From Thiomicrorhabdus chilensis DSM 12352 (lineage in GTDB: Bacteria; Pseudomonadota; Gammaproteobacteria; Thiomicrospirales; Thiomicrospiraceae), in NCBI RefSeq assembly GCF_000483485.1, contig NZ_KI519609.1, positions 417,026-481,025 on the forward strand: DNA of 64,000 nucleotides. The letters are read 5' to 3'. Position numbers and translations under genes: made by a program. Below the pieces are notes generated by a model. The model had not been told where the DNA came from. It made no database searches and worked only from the letters and a program-made list of their open reading frames with translations. How positions within the stretch are numbered: position 1 is the stretch's first letter; each line of letters starts with the position of its first letter. Shown in pieces: positions 17,266 to 24,753 of this stretch.

Positions 17266-17816
17266 TGGTTTGTTTGGGATTGGAACAAGCAATCGGGACG
17301 AGTCAGGTGGGTTTGGTTCGGGTCGATTAATAGTCCACGCCACAAGGCTGAGCGCCCTATGAGCATGGGCTGTTTGAATGCGGAACGATCCACTAGGTTA
17401 ACCGGAATTTTTATTAAACGACCGTTCAGGCAGAGTCTTATTTCCACCACCGGACGTGGCTGTGAATGAGACTGTTTCTGTTTGATGAGTGCGGTGCGCA
17501 CCAGGGGACGAATCAGGACGGTTTGCTTGACCGTGGTGAAGCGTATCCAGGTTTGGCCATGCAAATCAAACTGGGTGATGCCGGTAGCGTGCAAAGAGGA
17601 GTGGTCGGCTCCCGAGTCGATTTTGGCTTCAATCGGCTGGGAAAACGAGTCGAAACGCACTTTTTCCAACCAACCGAGAGTTTGCGCTGGAGGCTTCGAA
17701 ACGTGTGGCTCTGAAACACAAAAAGCGGGAGTGGAAAAGCCGATCATAAGGCCTGCTAGCAACAGATAAGAACTGGTAACAGTCAGGGACGACAAGTACC
17801 GAAAGGGTTTGGCCAT
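17262..17816 (-). CDS. Secreted retropepsin-like protein (putative ATP-dependent zinc protease family, RimB-like)
   Basis: This 184-residue protein has an N-terminal signal sequence (YLLLAGLMIGFSTPAFC) and a domain with KIDSGADHSSLHA, the retropepsin-like DSGA motif of the COG4067 family. A second conserved segment is MLIGRSALWRGLLIDP, and the line between them (RPVVEIRLCLNGRLIKIPVNLVDRS) fits. The family is annotated as putative aspartic or zinc protease, and its function is poorly known. The ATG at 17816 is chosen because it precedes the signal sequence directly. The stop overlaps the MscS-like stop by 4 bp (convergent), and the gene diverges from the larger mscS at 17888. Confidence 0.7.
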   Translation of the reverse strand: MAKPFRYLSSLTVTSSYLLLAGLMIGFSTPAFCVSEPHVSKPPAQTLGWLEKVRFDSFSQPIEAKIDSGADHSSLHATGITQFDLHGQTWIRFTTVKQTVLIRPLVRTALIKQKQSHSQPRPVVEIRLCLNGRLIKIPVNLVDRSAFKQPMLIGRSALWRGLLIDPNQTHLTRPDCLFQSQTNH

Positions 17817-17887
17817 TGCTTTTGAAAGACTCCTGATGATGGTCACGTCATGTTGAAATTTGGCAAGTTTGAAAATGGAACACAAAG

Positions 17888-19171
17888 ATGAATTTTGAAC
17901 GTATAAACGAAATAGCGCAAACTCTTTTTCAACAAGTTTTGGCCAGTGTCACCGAACTGGGTTTTTATCTGCAGTTGTTGGCGGTAGTCTTGACGTTGGG
18001 GCTTGCCTGGGCTCTGAGTGCCAAAATTAAACACGCAGTGGATGTGCGTTTGCAGTCGGTCACACGCAATCAGAGTTGGCTTGCGCAGCCGCTTGAGGTG
18101 GTGAAGGGTTTGCTTCTTCCGGTGTTGGCTCTGATGTCGCTGGGTTTACTGCATGCAGCGTTACAGCAGTCAGGGTTGGATTATGAGGTGGTCAAAATCG
18201 CGTTCAGTCTGTTGCTGATCATCACCCTGTTTATTGTGATTCATCAGTATGTGAATCATGTGTTTGTCGCCGCAATGCTCAAGTGGGTGATGATGCCGAC
18301 AGCCGCGCTTTACCTCTTAGGGTGGTTGGATCAGACGGTCGTCTTTCTGGAGAGCTTGGCGTTTCAGGTCGGCGACATCAAATTGTCGGTCTATGCGGTG
18401 ATTCGACTGCTGGTATTCGGTTCCATTCTGTTCTGGCTGGGACGCATTTCAAATCGCTACGGTCAGCAGATTATTCGCAATAAGCAAAACCTGGATGTGC
18501 GCAGCCGTGAGGTCTTTGCCAAACTGTTCGAAATTTCGCTGTTTTTGGTGATTTTCCTGCTGTTGTTAAATGCGGTGGGCATCAACCTGACCGCTTTGGC
18601 CGTGTTCGGTGGGGCGCTCGGGGTGGGAATCGGGTTCGGGCTGCAGCAGATCGCCTCCAATTTCATTTCCGGTTTGATCATCCTGCTGGACAAGTCCATG
18701 GCGATCGGCAACTACATCGAGCTCGAAGACGGCAAGGCGGGCGTGCTCAAAAAACTCAATATGCGCTCCTCGTCACTGCAAACCTATGACGGCAAGATGA
18801 TTGTGGTGCCCAACGAACGTTTCATTACCAGCGCCTTCACAAACTGGACACACGATGATCCACGTCAGCGTTACACCTTGCAGTTTTCGGTGGCTTACGA
18901 TTCCGATATCCCTGCGATTCCCGAACTGATTCTGAACGCCGTCAAACAGCATCCTCAGGTTTTGCTGGAACCGGAGCTTCCCGACTGTGAAATTGTAGAA
19001 TTTGCCGATTCCGGCGTGGTGTTTCAATTGGAATATTGGATTGAGGGCATTGACGACGGCAGAAACCGAGTGGGGTCGGATTTATTGATGATCATCTGGA
19101 AAACGCTGCATGACAATGATATCGCGATCCCGTTCCCTCAGAGGGAAGTGCGCATTCTCAAGGATGAGTAA
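17888..19171 (+). CDS. MscS-family mechanosensitive ion channel
   Basis: This 427-residue inner-membrane channel protein has about five or six hydrophobic segments in the first 240 residues. They are followed by VGIGFGLQQIASNFISGLI, the glycine/alanine-rich pore helix, then IGNYIELEDGKAGVLKKLNMRSSSLQTYDG and VVPNERFITSAFTNWT, the beta domain typical of MscS. It releases solutes on osmotic downshock. Its start lies two bases into the gap after a divergent secreted protein gene. It ends 33 bp before a strong hairpin made of two inverted CAGGCCTG motifs. Confidence 0.88.
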   Translation: MNFERINEIAQTLFQQVLASVTELGFYLQLLAVVLTLGLAWALSAKIKHAVDVRLQSVTRNQSWLAQPLEVVKGLLLPVLALMSLGLLHAALQQSGLDYEVVKIAFSLLLIITLFIVIHQYVNHVFVAAMLKWVMMPTAALYLLGWLDQTVVFLESLAFQVGDIKLSVYAVIRLLVFGSILFWLGRISNRYGQQIIRNKQNLDVRSREVFAKLFEISLFLVIFLLLLNAVGINLTALAVFGGALGVGIGFGLQQIASNFISGLIILLDKSMAIGNYIELEDGKAGVLKKLNMRSSSLQTYDGKMIVVPNERFITSAFTNWTHDDPRQRYTLQFSVAYDSDIPAIPELILNAVKQHPQVLLEPELPDCEIVEFADSGVVFQLEYWIEGIDDGRNRVGSDLLMIIWKTLHDNDIAIPFPQREVRILKDE

Positions 19172-19204
19172 CGAGCAGTCTTACTTTCGGAAAAGCCAAG
19201 TTTG

Positions 19205-19255
19205 AAAATGAGCAGGCCTGGTCAGGATGTTGCCTCTACCAGGCCTGCTTATTTT
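19205..19255. terminator. Hairpin built from two inverted CAGGCCTG motifs (bidirectional terminator)
   Basis: The arms 19205-19222 and 19238-19255 are complementary over 18 bp with one mismatch. Each contains CAGGCCTG (19213, 19240) with AAAAT/ATTTT at the outer end. The hairpin lies between the convergent mscS and msrAB genes, so it should end transcription from both sides, as paired uptake sequences do in Pasteurellaceae and Neisseria. Confidence 0.7.
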
Positions 19256-19290
19256 GTCATGGGTTGAATGTACGATTCATCGGCACATGA

Positions 19291-20631
19291 TTACTGTTCT
19301 CGGTCTTCGTCCGCCACAAACTTCAATACATTGCCGTTGATGCAGTAGCGTTTGTAGGTGGGCGGCGGGCCGTCATTGAAAACATGTCCCAAATGGATGC
19401 CGGAGCTGGCGCTGCGTACTTCAATGCGCAACATGCCGTGTGAACGGTCTTCATGTTCGGTGATGGCACCCTCCACCGGGTTGAAGAAACTCGGCCAACC
19501 GGTTCCGCTTTCGAATTTGGTGTCACTGCGGAACAGCGGCGCTCCGGTAATCGGATCGACAAAGGTGCCGGGGCGTTTTTCGTCCAAATGCGAACCGGTG
19601 AACGCATATTCGGTGCCTTGTTCAAAGGCGATGCGCTGTTGCTCCGGTGTCAGCAGTTGGAATCCGAGCCACTTCCAGAAACGCGGCTTGTCGCCGTTAT
19701 AGCCGGTAAAACGCGACGTTTCCTGACCGTTTTCAAACAGCACGATGGTGGGGGTGGCAAACAGGGTTTTCTGAAGTTTCCAGCCTTCCGGCGGATTGGT
19801 GTTCAATGTGGTCACAATCGGCACTTCCGACTGCCAGCTGGCAAGCACTTCGCGTTTAAACAGTTTGCAGAACTCGCACTCTTCGGCTTCAAACACAATC
19901 AACTGACGCTCGCTGTTTAAGTCGCTGGCCTTCAAAACCGGGTGGGTCGGCCCCTTGGCGCTTTCCGATCCGGGGTAGGCTACGCCCGTGCCGCCCAGCC
20001 CGCAGTAGCCGTTGGGGTTCTTTTTCAGGTAATCCTGATGGTATTCCTCGGCGGAATTGTAATTGCGCAATTCGGCGATTTCCGTGGTGATTTTGGGATA
20101 GCCCGCCTGAGTCAAAGCCTGTTGGTAAGTGTCACGAGTTTGGATGGCCACGGCTTTCTGGTCTTCATTGTGATAGTAGATGGCACTGCGATAGTTGGTA
20201 CCCACGTCGTTCCCTTGACGGTCGCCTTGAGTTGGATTGTGGTTCTCCCAGAATTTAATCAGAATTGTCTGCAAATTGACCAGGGATGGGTTGAACGTGA
20301 CCTTAATGACTTCGGCATGGTTGCGCTCGCTGGCTTTTCCGGCCTGCAGGGCTTTTTCATGCCCCAGTACATCGTAGTAGCCCACCTTTTTAAAGTCACC
20401 GCCGGCATAACCGCTTTCAACGTCGACCACGCCCGCGACTTCCGACATGCGCTTTTCCGCACCCCAAAAACAGCCCATTCCAAGTACGATCGAATCGGTT
20501 TGCATGGCGGTGTTAACGGTGTCGTTTTGAGTGGTCATATCGGGCTCCTTGGCGCAACTTTGCAGGCTAAACATGAGAGGCAGGCAGAGTGTCACAAAAA
20601 ATCGGCTTGACCATTTTTTGAATGTTTTCAT
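19291..20631 (-). CDS. msrAB: MsrA-thioredoxin-like-MsrB fusion lipoprotein (methionine sulfoxide reductase)
   Basis: This 446-residue protein repairs oxidised methionine in the cell envelope. The N-terminus is a lipoprotein signal with lipobox LQSC near residue 27. MsrA (about 47-215) has the catalytic GMGCFWGAEKR motif and NYRSAIYYHN. A central thioredoxin-like stretch (about 240-310) carries CEFC and TPTIVLF. MsrB (about 315-446) has SGTGWPSFF and the catalytic Cys in YCINGNVLKF, but the four zinc cysteines common in MsrB are not present. The central domain may supply electrons to the other two. ATG 20631 has AAGGA nine bases upstream. A secreted peroxiredoxin gene lies upstream in the same direction. 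Confidence 0.9.
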   Translation of the reverse strand: MKTFKKWSSRFFVTLCLPLMFSLQSCAKEPDMTTQNDTVNTAMQTDSIVLGMGCFWGAEKRMSEVAGVVDVESGYAGGDFKKVGYYDVLGHEKALQAGKASERNHAEVIKVTFNPSLVNLQTILIKFWENHNPTQGDRQGNDVGTNYRSAIYYHNEDQKAVAIQTRDTYQQALTQAGYPKITTEIAELRNYNSAEEYHQDYLKKNPNGYCGLGGTGVAYPGSESAKGPTHPVLKASDLNSERQLIVFEAEECEFCKLFKREVLASWQSEVPIVTTLNTNPPEGWKLQKTLFATPTIVLFENGQETSRFTGYNGDKPRFWKWLGFQLLTPEQQRIAFEQGTEYAFTGSHLDEKRPGTFVDPITGAPLFRSDTKFESGTGWPSFFNPVEGAITEHEDRSHGMLRIEVRSASSGIHLGHVFNDGPPPTYKRYCINGNVLKFVADEDREQ

Positions 20632-20861
20632 TGGAAAAATCCTTGCTTGATATATCGGTTCTTTGTCATTACGTGCTGTCATCACGTATCAGTTTTTAAG
20701 GCGCTATTTAATAAGAACGGATACCTGCCGGTTTTGTTTCAATCCGACCCTTAAATACAAAAATAAGGGAGTCGAGTTTTATTTTACCTAAAAACCAACC
20801 AAATTACTCGGGAATAAAGGTTGTGGCAGTGAAGGTGCGGCACGTCGCCTGAATGCAGTGA

Positions 20862-21407
20862 CTAGATGGCGTTTTGCAGCTGCGTCAGGTCTTTGAGGAT
20901 ATCGCCGACATGTTCTTGCGGATCGACGTCGCGGTAAATTTTGGCGATGCGCCCTTGGGGGTCGATGATGAAACTGTGGCGTTTGGCGAATTGGATCACT
21001 TTAAGATCCAGCAGAGCGTCATACTGTCTGGCGACCCGTCCGTCGGGATCGGACAGGAGACTGAACGGCAGTTTGAACTTTTTGGAAAAATCCTGATGGG
21101 CGGCCACCGAATCGACACTGACGCCGAGGATCACCGCCTGCTTGCTGATGATGGCGTTGATGTTATCGCGAAAACTGCAGGCCTCTTTGGTGCAGCCGGG
21201 GGTGTCGTCTTTAGGGTAAAAATAGAGCACTACCCACTTTCCGAGATAGTCTTTGAGTTGGCGTTGTTGTTGGTGTTGGTCAATCAGAGAGAAAGCTGGT
21301 GCGCGGTCGCCCGCTTGCAATTCCGCGGCATGCGCGCTACCTATAAACAGCAGGGTCGCCAGCAATCCGAGCAGTTTGGTGAAAAGGCGGTGGGCAGAGG
21401 TTTTCAT
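20862..21407 (-). CDS. Exported peroxiredoxin (AhpC/TSA, Bcp type)
   Basis: This 181-residue protein has an N-terminal signal peptide (LLGLLATLLFIGSAHA, cleavage after AHA) and a peroxiredoxin domain. The motif YPKDDTPGCTKEACSFRD near residue 70 holds the peroxidatic Cys (TPGC) and the Bcp-type resolving Cys five residues later. It reduces peroxides outside the cytoplasm. The ATG at 21407 begins the signal sequence. It lies upstream of msrAB in the same direction with a gap of about 230 bp, and diverges from DUF523-DUF1722 copy 2. Both neighbours fit an oxidative or photo-oxidative stress theme. Confidence 0.87.
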   Translation of the reverse strand: MKTSAHRLFTKLLGLLATLLFIGSAHAAELQAGDRAPAFSLIDQHQQQRQLKDYLGKWVVLYFYPKDDTPGCTKEACSFRDNINAIISKQAVILGVSVDSVAAHQDFSKKFKLPFSLLSDPDGRVARQYDALLDLKVIQFAKRHSFIIDPQGRIAKIYRDVDPQEHVGDILKDLTQLQNAI

Positions 21408-21518
21408 CGGGATCACTTGTTGGTTACTTTTAAGTTTATAGGCTATCATAAGAGTCTATTTATGTGTATGTGCTTTGTGTGTCAAAATGTGCCAGAAACG
21501 CGAGTTAAGAGAGGCTTT

Positions 21519-22505
21519 ATGCAACAAACAACCGAATTTCCCCGATTGAAAATTGCCGTTTCCGACTGCCTCAAAGGGGTGGAATGCCGTTATAACGGCG
21601 GCCATGCGCAGGACGATTTCGTCAAAAACCAGCTTGCCCAATACGCAGACTTTGTGCCTTTCTGCCCCGAGGCGGCGGTGATCGGTACACCTAGGGAGAC
21701 GGTTCGTTTAGTGGACGTCAAAGGTCAGGTTCGGGTGTTGGGCGGCAAATCGCATACCGATTACACCGACGGCTTGCAAGACTATACCGAAAAACGGGTG
21801 GAGCTGATCAAACAGCGCAATGTTGATGGCGCAGTGGTCAAGTCGCGTTCGCCGAGCTGCGGACTGGAGCGCATCAAGGTATATCGAGAAACCGGCGAAT
21901 GGTTCGGTTCAAATGACCCGATGGGGCAAGGGCTCTTTACCGGCCATCTGCAAAAGACTTTACCGCATCTGGCGATTGAAGAGGAAGGGCGCTTGCAGGA
22001 TGCCTGGCTGCGGGAGAATTTTGTGATGCAGGTGTTTTCCGCGGCGCGCTGGCGCGTGTTTTTGACAAGCGAACCGGGGGTCGCCGATTTCCAGGCGTTT
22101 CACCGCGACCATAAGTATCTGCTGCTTTCCAAAAATGAAGCTTTGTATCGAAAAATGGGGCCGATTGTGGCACAAGCGACGACTGACAATCTGGAGGAAT
22201 CTTTGGATCAGTATGGTGAGCTGTTTTATCAGGCGATCGCCGAAAAAGCCAAACGCGGGCAAATCATTAATGTGTTGCAGCACGTATATGGGTATTTTAA
22301 AAAACAGATCACGGACACTGAGAAAACGTTTTTCAACGAGGCGTTGGAAGAGTTTCGCGACGGCATGATTCCGTTGATTGCGGTCATCAAGATTTTGCAG
22401 CAATTCATGCATCATTACGGTTCGGATTATCTGAGCACTCAGGTTTTCTTTCAGCCTTATCCGGCAGAATTGGCGTTACGCTCGACTGTCGGAGCCTATA
22501 AATAA
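21519..22505 (+). CDS. DUF523-DUF1722 fusion protein (copy 2)
   Basis: This 328-residue paralogue of the protein at 12807-13781 has an N-terminal DUF523 domain with the same conserved cysteines and a C-terminal DUF1722/YbgA domain (YGELFYQAIAEKAKRGQ, then HHYGSDYLSTQVFFQPYP). The start is ATG 21519 with an AGAGAGG site upstream. The DUF523 half is nearly identical to copy 1 at protein level and very similar at DNA level. Identity falls abruptly after about residue 165 (WLRENFV). No clear TGTACA half-sites are seen upstream, so its control may differ from copy 1. folM follows 78 bp downstream. Confidence 0.85.
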   Translation: MQQTTEFPRLKIAVSDCLKGVECRYNGGHAQDDFVKNQLAQYADFVPFCPEAAVIGTPRETVRLVDVKGQVRVLGGKSHTDYTDGLQDYTEKRVELIKQRNVDGAVVKSRSPSCGLERIKVYRETGEWFGSNDPMGQGLFTGHLQKTLPHLAIEEEGRLQDAWLRENFVMQVFSAARWRVFLTSEPGVADFQAFHRDHKYLLLSKNEALYRKMGPIVAQATTDNLEESLDQYGELFYQAIAEKAKRGQIINVLQHVYGYFKKQITDTEKTFFNEALEEFRDGMIPLIAVIKILQQFMHHYGSDYLSTQVFFQPYPAELALRSTVGAYK

Positions 22506-22528
22506 CTTAAGCATGAGCGCGAAGTTTG

Positions 22529-22552
22529 AAAATGAACAGGCCTGCCCATTTT
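22529..22552. repeat. Extended CAGGCCTG palindrome between DUF523-DUF1722 copy 2 and folM
   Basis: CAGGCCTG at 22537-22544 is flanked on the left by AAAATGAA and on the right by CCCATTTT, giving a near-perfect 24-bp palindrome in a 78-bp intergenic gap. It is one of about 32 copies of the octamer in the window and could also act as a weak terminator hairpin. Confidence 0.75.
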
Positions 22553-22583
22553 GAATCCATAAATTGAAAGCGATAAAAAAGCG

Positions 22584-23309
22584 ATGTTACAAGAAGCCAT
22601 ATTGATTACCGGAGCGGGACAACGAATTGGCCTGTTTTTGGCCAAGCAGTTTTTGGAGCAGGGCCAATACCCGGTGGTGTTTACTTACCGGACGCGACAT
22701 GCGGCGGTGTCCGAACTGGAATCGATGGGTGCTCTGGGTTTTCAAGTGGACTTTACTCAGCCAGAGACTGTGAGCACTTTTCTGAACGAGCTGAAAGAGA
22801 AGGTCGGCAGTTTGCGCGCCTTGATTCATAACGCCTCGATTTGGGCGAATGATGCCATGGTGGACGAGAATTCGGATTTATACACGGCCATGTTTCAGCT
22901 GCATGTTGAGGTGCCTTATCGTTTGAACATCGCTTTGCGCCCTTTTCTGGAAGCCTCAAGAAGCCCAATGAAAGACATCATCTGCCTGTCGGACAGTTCG
23001 GCCGGTCTAACTAGTGTGCCTCATGGCGATTATTCCGCCTATTTGGCGAGCAAGGCCGCTTTGCAATCCCTGAGTCGCAGTTTTGCCCAGAAGTTTGCCC
23101 CGGCCATTAAGGTCAATGACATTGCGCCGGGTTTGATAATCTTTAATGAACACGACAGCGAAGCCTACAAAGAGCAGCGTCTGCAACGCTCTTTGCTGGG
23201 GATTGAGCCGGGCGCGCAGGTCATCTGGCAAGCGGTGCAGTACCTGTTGAACAGTGCTTACACTACTGGGGTGAGCCTGCCGGTGGACGGCGGCCGTAAA
23301 ATTCTGTGA
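22584..23309 (+). CDS. folM: FolM-like dihydromonapterin/dihydrofolate reductase (SDR)
   Basis: This 241-residue SDR has an N-terminal TGAGQRIGLFLAKQFL motif (residues 8-23), the FolM-specific variant of the cofactor-binding loop, with TYRT after the second strand. Catalytic residues are in CLSDSSAG and GDYSAYLASKAAL, and the C-terminus has GVSLPVDGGRKIL. FolM reduces dihydromonapterin or dihydrofolate with NADPH. It is co-directional with DUF523-DUF1722 copy 2. Pterin genes are frequent companions of photolyase clusters, so a link to a folate-type antenna cofactor or to light stress is possible but unproven. Confidence 0.85.
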   Translation: MLQEAILITGAGQRIGLFLAKQFLEQGQYPVVFTYRTRHAAVSELESMGALGFQVDFTQPETVSTFLNELKEKVGSLRALIHNASIWANDAMVDENSDLYTAMFQLHVEVPYRLNIALRPFLEASRSPMKDIICLSDSSAGLTSVPHGDYSAYLASKAALQSLSRSFAQKFAPAIKVNDIAPGLIIFNEHDSEAYKEQRLQRSLLGIEPGAQVIWQAVQYLLNSAYTTGVSLPVDGGRKIL

Positions 23310-23343
23310 TGTGATGTGATGGGAGAGGAAATGATTGGGATTT

Positions 23344-23381
23344 GAACAGGCCTGTTCAGTTAAACAGGCCTGCTCATTTTG
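23344..23381. terminator. Inverted CAGGCCTG pair between folM and hemH
   Basis: Two octamers (23347-23354 and 23365-23372) lie in the 91-bp gap between convergent folM and hemH. The first is within GAACAGGCCTGTTC, a perfect 14-bp palindrome. The outer end of the second reads CTCATTTTG. The two copies can pair with each other and probably end transcription of both genes. Confidence 0.55.
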
Positions 23382-23400
23382 CGAGGCTTCTTTTGTCGTT

Positions 23401-24519
23401 TTAGAATGGACAGCCCATCGCTTTGGCGTTTTGTTTGACGGTGTCGCGTTCTTTGCGGTCGGCTTCGGCATCGAAACCGTCGCGCTCATACCAGCCCTGG
23501 GTATGTTGCAACACCACTTCCGCCAAGGCTTGGGTGTGGTCGGGGCGGTCGTTCAGACAGACGATGTAACCAAATTTTTCGCCACCGGCCTCTTCGAAAT
23601 ACTCGCGGTTCTCCTCACCAATCTCTTCAATGGTCTCCAGGCAGTCGGCCGAAAAGCCGGGGCAGATCACCTGAATGTCTTTAACGCCTTGTTTGGGCAG
23701 GGCCATCATGGTTTCATCGGTGTAAGGTTGCAGCCACGGCTCTTTGCCGAAACGCGACTGGAAGGTGACCTTGTATTCGTCCTTGCTCAATCCCAATTCT
23801 TCGGCCACCAGTCTGGAGGTGACGTGGCACTCGCAGTGGTAAGGGTCGCCGTTGTCCAGATAGCGTTGCGGGACGCCGTGATAGGACATGACCAGCAGTT
23901 GCGGTTTGCCGTGCTCGGCCTGGTATTCACGGATTGAATTGGCCAATGCTTTGATGTAACCCGGGTGGCGATGGTATTTGTTGATGAAACGCAGTTCCGG
24001 AATCCAGCGCCAGGTTTGCAGTTCGGCGGTGACCGCATCAAAGGTCGAGGCACTGGTGGCGGCGGCATATTGTGGATACAGCGGCAATACCAGAATGCGC
24101 TGACAGCCTGTGTCCTGAAGTTTTTTCAGGGCGCTGGCAATCGAGGGGTTGCCGTAACGCATGCCCAGCTCAAACTCCACCGGCCCTTGGAAATGCGGGC
24201 GAACTTGTTCGGCAATGGCCTCGACCTGGCGCAGGCTGATGTTGAGCAAAGGCGCTCCAGGGCCTTCCGAATCCCACACAGTGGCGTAGGCCTCGGCCGA
24301 TTTGGCTGGACGGGTATTGAGAATGATGCCGTTGAGAATCAATTTCCACAGCCAGCGTGCTGGTGGTGGCTCGACCACGCGTGGATCCATTAGAAACTCT
24401 TTCAGGTACGGTTTGAGTGCCTGTTTGGTGGGAGCGTCCGGTGTGCCAAGGTTGGTGATTAAGATACCGGTGGCGGCTTGGTCGCCGTGCTGATAAGTGG
24501 CGTTTCCTTGATAGTGCAA
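23401..24519 (-). CDS. hemH: Ferrochelatase
   Basis: This 372-residue enzyme inserts ferrous iron into protoporphyrin IX, the last step of heme synthesis. It has the family features GILITNLGTPDAPT near the N-terminus, FELGMRYGNPSI near residue 120, LPLYPQYAAATSAS near 150, LLVMSYHGVPQRYL with the catalytic His near 200, and VICPGFSADCLETIEEI with the catalytic Glu near 290. It has no linked heme genes. The upstream region has TTATAC/GTATAA half-sites like those of the photolyase cluster. Light control would make sense because protoporphyrin is a photosensitiser. Confidence 0.95.
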   Translation of the reverse strand: MHYQGNATYQHGDQAATGILITNLGTPDAPTKQALKPYLKEFLMDPRVVEPPPARWLWKLILNGIILNTRPAKSAEAYATVWDSEGPGAPLLNISLRQVEAIAEQVRPHFQGPVEFELGMRYGNPSIASALKKLQDTGCQRILVLPLYPQYAAATSASTFDAVTAELQTWRWIPELRFINKYHRHPGYIKALANSIREYQAEHGKPQLLVMSYHGVPQRYLDNGDPYHCECHVTSRLVAEELGLSKDEYKVTFQSRFGKEPWLQPYTDETMMALPKQGVKDIQVICPGFSADCLETIEEIGEENREYFEEAGGEKFGYIVCLNDRPDHTQALAEVVLQHTQGWYERDGFDAEADRKERDTVKQNAKAMGCPF

Positions 24520-24624
24520 AACAGTGCTCCCTTTGCGAAGAAGTTAAAAACAGTGCCTTCTGCATAAAGTCTTATGGGGAAGGCGTTAAGGCTTTATTCG
24601 ACCGATTATACCTAATAAAATGGA

Positions 24625-24647
24625 TTATACGTATAAAATCTGTATAA
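24625..24647 (-). promoter_or_regulatory. Putative LitR-type sites upstream of hemH
   Basis: TTATACGTATAA (24625-24636) is a perfect palindrome with TGTATAA (24641-24647) five bases away. Read on the minus strand this gives two -10-like GTATAAT sequences upstream of hemH, one here and one near 24605-24612. The half-sites resemble those at 5107-5158 and 13814-13844. Regulation is inferred from resemblance only. Confidence 0.4.
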
Positions 24648-24753
24648 GTTTTTACGAGCCGGACAGGGTGGATGCCGACGAGTGATCTTCATAAGGCTTT
24701 AAAATTTCACAAAGCATAGCAAGATTTGAGGCATTAGTGAATCGCTTCGGAAG

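Noticed and set aside
20755-20774. Imperfect CGAC/GTCG hairpin between msrAB and the peroxiredoxin gene as a terminator
   Set aside because: The stem has a bulge and the T-rich tail is on the plus strand, where no gene needs it; too weak to call.
21440-21518. LitR-type operator upstream of DUF523-DUF1722 copy 2
   Set aside because: TATGTGTATGTGC-like sequence is present, but there are no proper TGTACA/TGTATA half-sites in an arrangement like the other promoters.
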